A stretch of 50,874 bases of DNA. Origin: an uncultured Selenomonadales bacterium (GTDB lineage Bacteria; Bacillota; Negativicutes; Selenomonadales; Selenomonadaceae). The notes beneath the pieces are model-generated. The model saw only the letters and a list, made by a program, of their open reading frames with translations, ran no database searches and had not been told where the DNA came from. Numbering within the stretch: the stretch's first letter is position 1; the number at the start of each line of letters is the position of its first letter. Shown here piece by piece: positions 32,272 through 41,278 of the stretch. The DNA is taken from positions 1 through 50,874 of the forward strand of contig CAMNFC010000004.1 of assembly GCA_946536925.1 (NCBI GenBank), in the 5' to 3' direction. The position numbers and the translations under genes were made by a program.

Positions 32272-34625
32272 CAGGTCAGCTCGATTCGTTCGGAAAAATT
32301 TTCGTCGGAAAGTTCAGCTTCGTTTCGGGCGATTTGATATTCGATGACGTTAGACTTGACGGCGCGGATGAAAACGGTTTTGTCGGCGTCGGGCTCGTCG
32401 ATGTTCACGGTGATTCTTTTTGCCTTTTGAATGCTCATCTGATTGGAGACGGCTTCGGGCTCCGTGGTGTAAAAAATATCGAATGAGTCGCCCGCGTCGA
32501 TGAACGGGAACCAGACGTTGAACTTAGCGTTGCGGTCGATGACGGTTTTGAATTTGCGCTTTTTGTTGCGGCCGACGTAGCAGCTGAAAGGAGTTTTGCC
32601 GGCGTCGGGGGTTATGTGTTTGGTTTGAACGAGGCCGCCCGCCCTGCTCAAAAGAAGACCGAAAGCCACGCCCGTTTTTCCCGTTGGAGCAGAAAGATCC
32701 GTGCGAATTTCCGCGCCGCGAGCCTTTTGAATATCGTGAGCCTCATTTGTGCCGAGCGCGGGATAAAGTTTGAATTGAGGAGCGCGCCCGCCGAAGAGAA
32801 TATCCGCCGGGGATTTTTCGCCGTCGCGGGTAGCAGGAATTTTTTTAACCGTCTCGCTCAAAACAATTTGGTCGTCGCTGTTGTCCATGTCGCCCAGCCA
32901 AACTTCCAGGCCTTTGTCGTCGCGCCGATAGATAGAGCCGCTTTGCATGAAGAAATTATCTTTGAGCTCGTAGCCGACTTTGAGCCGCCCGTTTTTGAAA
33001 GGGTTTTCGTCTTCGGCCAGGCGCGTGTCTTCGGCGGGGGAAAGATATTGCGTGAAAAGTTCGCCGACCAATTTTGATTTGGAAGAGTTGCCCGCCAGAA
33101 AGATTGAAATCTCGTCGAGGTCGCCCAGCGGTTTTATTTTGTGCAGAGAATTTTTGCCGGCCTTGTCAAAAGCTTCCTTCATGGAGATGAAAAAATTTTT
33201 TATGCCGCTCATGATTCGTTCGCGCAAAATTTTTTGAAGGTCGAGGCCGGCGACTTCCAAGCTGATTTGAATGAGGCGTCCGTCGTCGCGGAAAAGATTA
33301 ACTTCGACGAAACCGCCCGATAAAATTTCAACGGCTTGCGGGCTGTCGGGTGCCTCCCACACGGGACGAATTTTTTCAACCAGCGCGTGCATGTTGGCGT
33401 TGGCTTCCTGCGAATCTTTTATCAAGGCCTCGGAGCCCGCGAAACTTTTTTTGTCGGCCGCCCACGTGAACGGAATTTTTCCGCCGCCGTCAATTTTTAT
33501 CAAGCGGTCTTGGTTCGCCTTAAAAATTTCAAACGCCAAAAGTTTTAAAAGATTTTCGCCGCCCAAAGTCCTGTCGCCGTTTTCGCCGAAGTGCACGAGC
33601 AAATAATCGTAGCGGTCGCTTGAAGATTCGCGCAGGAAGCCGAAATCAAAATCGGTGGTGCCGCCGCCGAAGTCGAACACCGCGTAATAATTTTCCTCCT
33701 CGCCCTCGGGGTCGAAGCCGTATTCCTGCAGAGCGGTTATCGCGTAAGCCGCCGCCTCGCTCGCGCCCTCGCGCACGGAAAATTTTTTCATCACCGCCTC
33801 GTTCGACAGCAGAGCAGTCGGCAAAGATTTTTTCAGTCCGCGCTCAAAACACAGCCGCATCTTCTCCCGAATCGCGCGGTCATACGTCACGGGGAACGAC
33901 AGGATGTAATTCAGGAAGATGTGCTTCTCCTGCTGCATGTTGTTGATGAACAGCCCCAGGTAATACGCGTAAATTTCCAGCGGATTAATTTCGTCGTCCG
34001 CCAGCTCCTCGAACGGCGCAAGCTGCGTGATGAATTTTTTTTCGTCGCGCAACATGAACTGAGTTTTTGAGCCGCACCAATATTTTAAATCCGTCAGGAA
34101 GGAATAAAATTTTTCCGAGCCGCCGCTGATCATATTTTCAAACGCCGCGTGCGAAACTTTTATGTCGCTCCATTTTGTGAACGGTCGACCTTCGCGCCCG
34201 TAATATGCCGCCAAAAAATTTTCGATGTCGATGAACTCAATGACCGTGGGGTTTTCGTAGTTCCCCGAAAAATTTATTCCTTGACGATAGGAGCCGCTGC
34301 CAACTTGCAACGGAAGAATCTGCGAGTGCTCGTTTTCATAGACGACGACCGTGCGGCTGGTTCCAAAATCGATGGCCACTATCCCGCTCGAAACGTCCGA
34401 GGCAGGGTCGCGCGCCACAAAATTTTCAACGGAAATTTCCACGTCGCCGCCGTCCATGTCCCAAAGATCCCAGTGCCCGCGGTTCGGGTCGTTCAAAATA
34501 TTTTCGTCGTAGGGGTCGAGCCCCGCGCGTTGTGCGTCGCAATTGAGCAGAAAATTTTTCAAGCCGTCACCAAAAAATTTTTCTTCCTCCTGCGAAACTT
34601 TCACGGCGTTGATAATTTTCGTCAC
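32271..34625 (-). CDS. Divergent Hsp70-like ATPase
   Basis: 784 residues from GTG 34625, with TTGGAG 8 nt upstream. About 80 residues precede the ATPase core, an unusual extension with an Asp/Trp-rich stretch (HWDLWDMDGGD). Actin/Hsp70 nucleotide motifs follow: phosphate-1 AIDFGTSRTVVV (86-90 DFGTS), phosphate-2 VFDFGGGTTDFDF (about 316-322) and adenosine IFLAGNSSKSKLV. The C-terminal third does not resemble the DnaK lid and lacks the EEVD-type tail. DnaK, DnaJ and GrpE partners are absent. It may be a specialised chaperone or regulator. It converges on the RTX gene and is divergent from metH. Confidence 0.82.
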   Translation of the reverse strand: MTKIINAVKVSQEEEKFFGDGLKNFLLNCDAQRAGLDPYDENILNDPNRGHWDLWDMDGGDVEISVENFVARDPASDVSSGIVAIDFGTSRTVVVYENEHSQILPLQVGSGSYRQGINFSGNYENPTVIEFIDIENFLAAYYGREGRPFTKWSDIKVSHAAFENMISGGSEKFYSFLTDLKYWCGSKTQFMLRDEKKFITQLAPFEELADDEINPLEIYAYYLGLFINNMQQEKHIFLNYILSFPVTYDRAIREKMRLCFERGLKKSLPTALLSNEAVMKKFSVREGASEAAAYAITALQEYGFDPEGEEENYYAVFDFGGGTTDFDFGFLRESSSDRYDYLLVHFGENGDRTLGGENLLKLLAFEIFKANQDRLIKIDGGGKIPFTWAADKKSFAGSEALIKDSQEANANMHALVEKIRPVWEAPDSPQAVEILSGGFVEVNLFRDDGRLIQISLEVAGLDLQKILRERIMSGIKNFFISMKEAFDKAGKNSLHKIKPLGDLDEISIFLAGNSSKSKLVGELFTQYLSPAEDTRLAEDENPFKNGRLKVGYELKDNFFMQSGSIYRRDDKGLEVWLGDMDNSDDQIVLSETVKKIPATRDGEKSPADILFGGRAPQFKLYPALGTNEAHDIQKARGAEIRTDLSAPTGKTGVAFGLLLSRAGGLVQTKHITPDAGKTPFSCYVGRNKKRKFKTVIDRNAKFNVWFPFIDAGDSFDIFYTTEPEAVSNQMSIQKAKRITVNIDEPDADKTVFIRAVKSNVIEYQIARNEAELSDENFSERIELT

Positions 34626-34650
34626 GTCCTCATCTCCAATCTTTTTTCCG

Positions 34651-34659
34651 ATTATATCA
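34651..34659 (-). promoter_or_regulatory. Extended -10 promoter of the Hsp70-like gene
   Basis: On the minus strand, TGATATAAT: a perfect TATAAT with the TGn extension, 26 bp before the GTG. No consensus -35 at 16-18 bp, which is common for extended -10 promoters. Confidence 0.5.
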
Positions 34660-34718
34660 CAACGCAGGAAAATCTTCGGGCTTGGCGAAAAGTTTTCAAA
34701 AATTTTTTGGAGGCAACT

Positions 34719-37061
34719 ATGATAGAAATTTTTGACGGAGCGATGGGAACGATGCTTCAGGCGGGCGGACTCAAAGCCGGCGCGTGCCCCGAACTTATGA
34801 ACGTCACCGCTCCCGACGTCGTGAAAAAAATTCATCGCGCGTACATTTCGGCCGGCGCAACTATTGTCGAGACAAATACTTTCGGCGCGTCGAGTTTGAA
34901 GCTGGCGCATTACGGTTTGGAAAATCGTGTCCGCGAATTAAATTTCGCCGCCGTGAAAATCGCAAAGTCCGCGGGCAACGCAAAAGTCGCAGGTTCAATC
35001 GGCCCGACGGGAAAATTTATTTCGCCGCTGGGTGATTTGACTTTCGACGACGCCTATAAAATTTTTTTCGAGCAGTCAGAGGCTTTGGCACAGGCCGGCG
35101 CAGATTTTTTGATCATCGAGACGTGCATTGACATTCAAGAGATGAGAGCCGCGCTCTTGGCCGCACACGACGCTTGCAACCTGCCGATTATCTGTCAGCT
35201 GTCGTATTCGGAAGACGGGCGAACCGTCACGGGCACAGACCCGCAATCGGCCGCCGTGATTTTGGAAAAAATGGGCGCGTCAATCATCGGCGTGAACTGC
35301 TCGCTCGGCCCCGAACAACTCGTGCCCGTCGTGAAAATTTTGGCGCAAAGTTCCCGTCTTCCAATCAGCGTTCAGCCCAACGCAGGCATGCCTTATCTCG
35401 AAGACGGCAAAACGAAATTTCCGATGGACGCAAAAACTTTCGGCGCGTGGGGAAAAAAATTGGTCGAGGCCGGCGCAACTTTTCTTGGCGGCTGTTGCGG
35501 CACGACACCCGAACATATCCGCGAGCTTTCTTTGAACGTCAAAAATCTTTCGCCCGTCGAAAAAAATTTCAAACGTCCGCTGAGACTTGCGAGCCGTTCA
35601 AAAACCGTCGTCGTCGAAAAAAATTCCGTGACGCTCATCGGCGAGCGAATCAATCCCACGGGCAGAAAAAAATTGGCGGCGGAAATTCGCGCGGGCTCAC
35701 TCCTTGGCGTCAAACGCGACGCGATCAATCAAATTAAATCGGGCGCAAAAATTTTGGACGTGAACATGGGCGTCGGCGGAATCGATCAGCCCGAAATGAT
35801 GGCGCGTGCCGTTCAAGAAATTTCTCGAATCACGGACGCACCGCTGGCCATTGACACGGGCGACGCAAAAGCTTTGGAAGCCGGGCTGAAAAATTTCCCT
35901 GGTCGCGCGCTGATAAATTCCGTCAGCTTTGAGCCCGAACGAATCGAAAAATTTTTGCCGCTCGCCAAAAGATACGGCGCGGCGATTTTGATTCTCCCGC
36001 TCACGGAGGACGGCGTGCCTTCTTCGGCTGAAGAAAGATTTTCCGTCGCGAAAAAGATTATCGACGCGGCAAAAAGTTTCGGGCTCGACGACGACGATTT
36101 TTTGTTGGACGCGCTGGTCATGACGATTTCCGCCGACAAAAACGCCGCCCTCGAAGTTTTCAAGACGCTCAAACTTTACGGCTCGCTGAATCTGCCCACG
36201 ACCATGGGCTTGAGCAATATTTCTTTCGGCCTGCCCAATCGCCCGCTGATAAACTCGACGTTCTTCGCGATGTGCCTGGCAAACGGTTTGGACGCGCCGA
36301 TTATGAATCCTTACGACGAGTCGATGCAAAATGTTTTGAAGGCGGCCGCCGCGCTTCTTGCTCACGACGCAAACGGTTTGAACTTTTCCAAGCTCGCGCA
36401 AATCACGAACGCTCCGCAGAAAAAATTTTCTCTCGACACGTTGAGCGCGATTAAATTTGCAATTCAAGAGGGCGACAAGGACGAAATCCCCGCGCTGATG
36501 AAAAAGGCCGCCGACGAAAATTTTTCTGCCGACGAAATTACCGAACGAGCTTTGACCGCCGCAATGAACGAACTGGGCGACGATTTCGGTGCGGGAAAAA
36601 TTTTTCTGCCGCAAGTTTTGCTTTCCGCCGAGACGATGCGCCTGGCCTTCGACGAGCTCAAAAAAAATCTCCCCGCGCAGGAGACAAAGACGCAGGGAAC
36701 TTTTGTGATCGCGACAGTCAAAGGCGACGTGCACGACCTGGGAAAAAATATCGTCGGCGCATTGATTTCAAACAGCGGCTTCAAACTCGTCGACCTGGGC
36801 AAAGACGTTGACTCGGAAAAAATTGTTCGCGCGGCGATTGAACACGACGCCGATATCGTCGGCCTTTGCGCGCTGATGACAACCACGATGATTCAAATTG
36901 ACAAAGTGATTGAGGATTTGCACGCGGCGGGTTCTTCGGCCAAAGTCATGGTTGGCGGCGCGGCTCTCACTCAAGAATACGCAACTTCCGCGGGAGCCGA
37001 CGCTTACGCAAAAGACGGAGTGGAGGCCGTGCGTCTCGCGAAAATTTTGGTCACGAAATAA
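34719..37061 (+). CDS. metH: Cobalamin-dependent methionine synthase, short form without activation domain
   Basis: 780 residues. An N-terminal homocysteine domain (1 to about 290) has zinc ligands C194 (NCSLGP) and C259-C260 (GGCCGTTPEHI). A pterin-binding barrel (about 310-570) has GERINPTGRKK, ILDVNMGV and AIDTGDAKALEAGL. The cap and B12-binding domain (about 590-780) carries the lower-ligand DVHDLGKNIVG with H672. It moves a methyl group from methyltetrahydrofolate to homocysteine. The E. coli-type reactivation domain is missing, as in Thermotoga and many Firmicutes. Start at ATG 34719 after TTGGAGG; the upstream extension is antisense to the Hsp70 gene. The last 11 bp overlap the convergent sbcC. 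Confidence 0.93.
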   Translation: MIEIFDGAMGTMLQAGGLKAGACPELMNVTAPDVVKKIHRAYISAGATIVETNTFGASSLKLAHYGLENRVRELNFAAVKIAKSAGNAKVAGSIGPTGKFISPLGDLTFDDAYKIFFEQSEALAQAGADFLIIETCIDIQEMRAALLAAHDACNLPIICQLSYSEDGRTVTGTDPQSAAVILEKMGASIIGVNCSLGPEQLVPVVKILAQSSRLPISVQPNAGMPYLEDGKTKFPMDAKTFGAWGKKLVEAGATFLGGCCGTTPEHIRELSLNVKNLSPVEKNFKRPLRLASRSKTVVVEKNSVTLIGERINPTGRKKLAAEIRAGSLLGVKRDAINQIKSGAKILDVNMGVGGIDQPEMMARAVQEISRITDAPLAIDTGDAKALEAGLKNFPGRALINSVSFEPERIEKFLPLAKRYGAAILILPLTEDGVPSSAEERFSVAKKIIDAAKSFGLDDDDFLLDALVMTISADKNAALEVFKTLKLYGSLNLPTTMGLSNISFGLPNRPLINSTFFAMCLANGLDAPIMNPYDESMQNVLKAAAALLAHDANGLNFSKLAQITNAPQKKFSLDTLSAIKFAIQEGDKDEIPALMKKAADENFSADEITERALTAAMNELGDDFGAGKIFLPQVLLSAETMRLAFDELKKNLPAQETKTQGTFVIATVKGDVHDLGKNIVGALISNSGFKLVDLGKDVDSEKIVRAAIEHDADIVGLCALMTTTMIQIDKVIEDLHAAGSSAKVMVGGAALTQEYATSAGADAYAKDGVEAVRLAKILVTK

Positions 37062-39708
37062 ATTTTGCCGTCGAGCCCGATTTATATTTGGTGACTTCGA
37101 GACGAACGGGCACGCGATATTTTAGCTCCTCTACGTGCGAAATTATTCCGACCAATCGCCCGCCGCTCTGCAATTCAATCAAAGTTTTAATCGCGAAGTC
37201 CAAAGCTTCCGTGTCGAGCGTGCCGAATCCTTCGTCGATAAAAATTGTGTCGAGTTCAATCCCGCCCGAATTATTTTGAACGACCGCCGCCAAACCCAAC
37301 GCCAAACTCAACGAGGCCAAAAAACTTTCTCCGCCGCTCAAAGTTTCGACGGGTCGCGCCGTGTCCGTGTAATCGTCCAAAATTTCCAAGTCCAAGCCGG
37401 CTTTGCGTTGTCTGCCGCTCACGTCTTCTTTGTTGCGGAAACGATAGCGGCCGCCGCTCATCTTTTCCAGCCGATTGTTCGCCTCGTCGATAACTTCTTT
37501 GAACATCGTGGCCAGATAATAGCGTTGGAAAGAAATTTTCGAGACATAACCGCCGGCGACGTCCGAAAGATTTTTCCACATCAAAAAATTTTTGTCGGCA
37601 ACTTTCAAATCTTTCGCGAGCGCGGAAATTTTTTTTGCGATTTCTTCGAGCCGTTCGATTCGCGCGGAAAGTTTCGTCTTTGCCTCGACAGCCGCACGTT
37701 CGGAAGCCCGCGCCTCGTCTAAAATTTTTTTCAAGGCGAGAACGTCGGGCAAAATTTTTCCGTCGAGCTGCGCGGCGATCTCGGATTTATTTTTTTTCGC
37801 AGCCGCGACCGTCGACTTTTGCGCCGCCAAACTTTTTTCCAGCCGATTGAAATTTTCTTGCGCCGATTTGAAGGCCGCGGTCAGTTCGTCCAAAACTTTT
37901 TGAGTCGCAGAAATTTCCTCGTCCAAAAGTTTTTCGTCCGCCAAATATTTTTCGTCGACTTCGCGGGTCATGGCCGCCACTTCCCCACGCAATTTTTCTG
38001 CCGCCGCCGAAATTTTTTTGTCGTCCGCCCGCGCCGCCTCAAGTTCTTTTTCTGTTTGCGGTGTGACGATTTCGCCTTTCTTGATTCGTTCGAGACTTTT
38101 GTTCAAAAGTTTCACGTCGTTTAAAAGTTCGTTGACTTTCTCTTGAGCCGCCGCCGCCGTCAAAGTTTTTGCTTTGTCCGCCAAATTTTTTTCCGCCGCT
38201 TCGAGTCTGCTTTTCAGTCCCGCCAAATTTTTTTCCGCCGAAATTTTGTCATCGTTCAGCTTGCGTGATTCTTTTTCGGCCGAAAGGATTTGCGCGTCCG
38301 TCGGGATTACGGCCTTTGATATCGCTGGCCGCGGGTGGTGAATCGCGCCGCACACCGGGCAGGGTTTGCCGTCCGAAAGCGTCGAGGCCAATCTTGCCGC
38401 GCTGCCCGAAATTTGCCGCCGACGAAGTTCCGCCAAATTTTTTTCCGCCGAGTCATAAAATTTTTTTGCTGCACGCAAAGTTCTTTCCGCCGCCGAAATA
38501 TCTTCGCGCAATTTTTCTATTTCCGCCAAAATTTTTTCGCGGGCTTGAGCGTCGTTCAAATTCTGTTCGGCGACTTTCAATTTCACCGGTGCGTCGCGAC
38601 GATTTTCAACTTCGGCTTTGAGCTTTGCCATCGTATCGTAGCAATCTTGTTTTTTCTTGAGCAATTTTTTGACGGCTTTGTCAGATTTTTCAACCGCTTT
38701 GAGTGCCGCGTCGAGTTCGAGTTTTTTGTCCGAAAGTTTTTGCAGAGAAATTTTTTTCTTGCCGAGCTCCGCGACCAGCCGCTCCAATTCTTTGCGACGA
38801 GATTCTTCGGCCGCCCGCCCGTCGAATTCTTTTTTGGCCGCCGTCAGTGAGTGAGAAATTTTTTCCAAAGATTTTTGCGCCGCGTCGAGCTCGTCCGATT
38901 TAATTTGCAAGTCGCGGAACTGTTTGGATAAATTTTCGCCGTCGTTGAAATTTTTTTGCGCGTCGAGAGCTTGTGCCTCCAAAGTTTTTAAATTTTTTTG
39001 CGCGGCGTCCAGCTCGTCCGAAATTTTTTTTATCAGCGGCAAAAATTCTTCCTCGTCGGAAATTTCAGCGTCGTCGAGAAAATTTTTTCGTCGCGCGGTC
39101 AGCTCCTCGAAAATTTTTTTCGCCTCGGCAGATTTCGCTTTGAGCCCGTCCTCCACGCGCTTGAAATATTCCGCGTTGAAGAGCATGTCCAAAACTTCCT
39201 GCTTCTCGCCGGATTTGGCCGACAAAAATTTTTTGAACTCGCCCTGCGGCAACACGACGACCTGACGGAATTGTTCGCAGTCGAATTGCAACAGATTTTT
39301 CACGTACTCGGAAACGTCCTTCGTCTCGATAATTTTTCCGTCCACGTAAATTTCGGCGTAAGCTTTTTCCTCGGTCACGCCGCCGCCGCGAGATTTTGCA
39401 CGTTCCTGGCGGGGGCTGCGCACGATTCGATAAATTTTCCCGCGCAAAGAGAAAGTGAATTCGACAAAAGTTTTCACGGTCGGCAAAGCCTGTTCGGAAC
39501 GCATGATTGAGCCGCGCCGCCCGTTTTTGCCGCCGAAATCTTCGCCGTAAAGCGCGTAGCAAATCGCGTCGAGGATTGTGGTTTTGCCGGAGCCCGTCGC
39601 GCCGTGAATCAGGAAAAATTTTTCGTCGTCGAGCCCGATTTCAAAATCCAATTCGATCTCTTTGACGTACGGGCCGAACGCCGACATTTTTAATTTGATC
39701 GGTCGCAA
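37051..39708 (-). CDS. sbcC: Exonuclease subunit SbcC (Rad50-like SMC ATPase)
   Basis: 885 residues. Walker A is GATGSGKTT (36-44) near the N-terminus. Two long coiled-coil stretches rich in Lys/Glu/Ala flank a zinc-hook CPVC (C450, C453 in GKPCPVCGAIHH). The C-terminal head has the ABC signature LSGGESFLASLSLA and Walker B with DTIFIDEGFGTLD. With SbcD it processes hairpins and double-strand breaks. It is somewhat shorter than the usual 1000-1050 residues because of short coiled coils. The TTG start has AAGGAGG 8 nt before it, inside the end of sbcD. Confidence 0.93.
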   Translation of the reverse strand: MRPIKLKMSAFGPYVKEIELDFEIGLDDEKFFLIHGATGSGKTTILDAICYALYGEDFGGKNGRRGSIMRSEQALPTVKTFVEFTFSLRGKIYRIVRSPRQERAKSRGGGVTEEKAYAEIYVDGKIIETKDVSEYVKNLLQFDCEQFRQVVVLPQGEFKKFLSAKSGEKQEVLDMLFNAEYFKRVEDGLKAKSAEAKKIFEELTARRKNFLDDAEISDEEEFLPLIKKISDELDAAQKNLKTLEAQALDAQKNFNDGENLSKQFRDLQIKSDELDAAQKSLEKISHSLTAAKKEFDGRAAEESRRKELERLVAELGKKKISLQKLSDKKLELDAALKAVEKSDKAVKKLLKKKQDCYDTMAKLKAEVENRRDAPVKLKVAEQNLNDAQAREKILAEIEKLREDISAAERTLRAAKKFYDSAEKNLAELRRRQISGSAARLASTLSDGKPCPVCGAIHHPRPAISKAVIPTDAQILSAEKESRKLNDDKISAEKNLAGLKSRLEAAEKNLADKAKTLTAAAAQEKVNELLNDVKLLNKSLERIKKGEIVTPQTEKELEAARADDKKISAAAEKLRGEVAAMTREVDEKYLADEKLLDEEISATQKVLDELTAAFKSAQENFNRLEKSLAAQKSTVAAAKKNKSEIAAQLDGKILPDVLALKKILDEARASERAAVEAKTKLSARIERLEEIAKKISALAKDLKVADKNFLMWKNLSDVAGGYVSKISFQRYYLATMFKEVIDEANNRLEKMSGGRYRFRNKEDVSGRQRKAGLDLEILDDYTDTARPVETLSGGESFLASLSLALGLAAVVQNNSGGIELDTIFIDEGFGTLDTEALDFAIKTLIELQSGGRLVGIISHVEELKYRVPVRLEVTKYKSGSTAKFIS

Positions 39709-39711
39709 AGT

Positions 39712-40812
39712 TCATTCCTCCTTGGAAATTTTCGACAAAAAATCGCCCATGGCCGCGCGATAATCCGCGTTCAAATCTTCGCCCGTTTGCGCCTTGAAAA
39801 ATTCCGCGAAGTAGTCCAAAGGCTCGGTGCCCGCCGTGAATTTTTTTGGCGCGTCGTCGGAAAGATTTTGCCGCGAAACGAATTCGACGCCCAAAAGATT
39901 CGGGAAGTTCCGTTCCAATTTTTCGCGCGCGCCGATTTCATATTGATTGAGCCGGGCGACGATGTAATCTTCCGTGCGTAAATATCCTCTGAGCTCGTCG
40001 ATTGAGCCGTTGACGATTCGAACGTCCCTGCGCGGCGTGAGCTCAACTCTTTTTGTTTGAACGTGGCCTTCGCCGTCGAGGTCGACAATCGTGACGGATT
40101 TTTTTTGGCCGGCCTCGTCGAAAGAATATTTGAGTGGAGAGCCGCTGTAAAATTTTTGCGGGCGATGAAGATGACCGAGCGCGACGTAATTGTAAGTCTC
40201 AAAAATTTTTGCGTCGACGTTGGCCAGCGTGCCCACGATTTTTCTTTCGGATTCGGATTCTTCGCCGCCCGTCAAAAAAACGTGAGCCATGACGACGCGC
40301 CGTTTGCCCCGCGGAATTCTGTGGCGCAGCAAGTCGAGATAATAACTGTTCGCGTCGTTGTAGCTCATGCGCTCGATGCTCGTGTATAAAAATTTATTTT
40401 GAACTTCGGCGGGCTCGAAAAAGGGAATCGGAGAAAAATAAACCTCGCCGAATTTGTCTTCGAGAACAAAATTTCTCGGCTCGTCGGTGATTTTGGCGGC
40501 GAAGAAAAATTTTTGTCGCTCGAAAATTCTGTTGCCGAAGTTCAAGCGGGTTTGGCTGTCGTGGTTGCCGGAGATAATCAGCGTCGGAATTTTTTTCTCG
40601 GCCAGGCGCGTCAAAGTTCTGTTCAAAAGATCGACGGCCTCCACGGGCGGGACACCGCGATCGTAAACGTCGCCGCAAATCATGACCGCCTCAATGTCTT
40701 CGTCGTAAATGATCCTGAAAATTTCTTCGATGATATATTCTTGGTCGTCGAGAAGATTTTGGCCTTTCAAAGTTTTTCCCAGGTGCCAATCAGCCGTGTG
40801 AAGAAGTTTCAT
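39712..40812 (-). CDS. sbcD: Exonuclease subunit SbcD (Mre11-like nuclease)
   Basis: 366 residues from ATG 40812, preceded by GGAGG; the frame opens a few codons earlier without better support. A metallophosphatase fold with HTADWHLGK (metal ligands), MICGDVYDRG and LIISGNHDSQTRL, then YVALGHLHRPQ. It is the Mn-dependent nuclease partner of SbcC, just upstream of it with only 3 bp between stop and start. Confidence 0.94.
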   Translation of the reverse strand: MKLLHTADWHLGKTLKGQNLLDDQEYIIEEIFRIIYDEDIEAVMICGDVYDRGVPPVEAVDLLNRTLTRLAEKKIPTLIISGNHDSQTRLNFGNRIFERQKFFFAAKITDEPRNFVLEDKFGEVYFSPIPFFEPAEVQNKFLYTSIERMSYNDANSYYLDLLRHRIPRGKRRVVMAHVFLTGGEESESERKIVGTLANVDAKIFETYNYVALGHLHRPQKFYSGSPLKYSFDEAGQKKSVTIVDLDGEGHVQTKRVELTPRRDVRIVNGSIDELRGYLRTEDYIVARLNQYEIGAREKLERNFPNLLGVEFVSRQNLSDDAPKKFTAGTEPLDYFAEFFKAQTGEDLNADYRAAMGDFLSKISKEE

Positions 40813-40844
40813 AAAATTTCCTCCCTCCTCCAATTTAAAAATTT

Positions 40845-41255
40845 TTAATTATTCTGTTCGGGTTCGCCGGGGAAAAAATTTCTTCCGTAAGCGATGCGGA
40901 ACAGTGAATTTTTCATTGCCGTACCGCAACGAGAATTGTTGATTTCACTATTTCCGACGACAAAATACGCTTCCCGTGTATTGTAATTGTATCTGACGAT
41001 GATATGATAACGACGTATGATGCCCCAATTTGAAACGTGTCCGCCGACAAAGACAAAATCTCCTGCGATTTGAAAATGCGGCGGGTTGTGTTCCTGAACG
41101 TTGACGCTCCTCAAATTCAAATACATTGCGCCGCCTCTGCCGCCATCCACTTGTTGATAGTTTATGTCGTCTTCATATTGGTTCCAGCCCGCATTTGCTA
41201 CGCTCGCCGTCATCAAAAGAAAAATCGTCGCGATGCTAAAGAAGAATTTTTTCAT
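40845..41255 (-). CDS. Hypothetical secreted protein, 136 aa
   Basis: Signal peptide 1-22 (MKKFFFS..., cleavage after ANA). The mature part (GWNQYEDDINYQQVDGG...) is rich in Asn, Arg and aromatic residues with a run of probable strands (HFQIAGDFVFVGG, RRYHIIVRYNYN, REAYFVVGN). It has one cysteine. No family recognised. It is richer in AT than sbcD and hisD on either side and uses codons such as ATA and TTG more freely, which may indicate transfer. SD GGAGG before the ATG. It is read in the same direction as hisD (23 bp) and sbcD (32 bp), so may be in their transcript. Confidence 0.7.
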   Translation of the reverse strand: MKKFFFSIATIFLLMTASVANAGWNQYEDDINYQQVDGGRGGAMYLNLRSVNVQEHNPPHFQIAGDFVFVGGHVSNWGIIRRYHIIVRYNYNTREAYFVVGNSEINNSRCGTAMKNSLFRIAYGRNFFPGEPEQNN

Positions 41256-41278
41256 AACGAATTCCTCCGAAAAAATTT

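Noticed and set aside
34149-34718. An N-terminal extension of the metH frame
   Set aside because: It is antisense to the Hsp70-like gene; the SD TTGGAGG and family N-terminus fix the start at 34719.
34626-34718. Cobalamin or SAM riboswitch before metH
   Set aside because: Only 93 bp separate the divergent starts and no riboswitch core motifs are present.
35697-36734. A 345-codon minus-strand frame inside metH
   Set aside because: Opposite a gene with intact B12 and pterin motifs, no SD and no recognisable domain.
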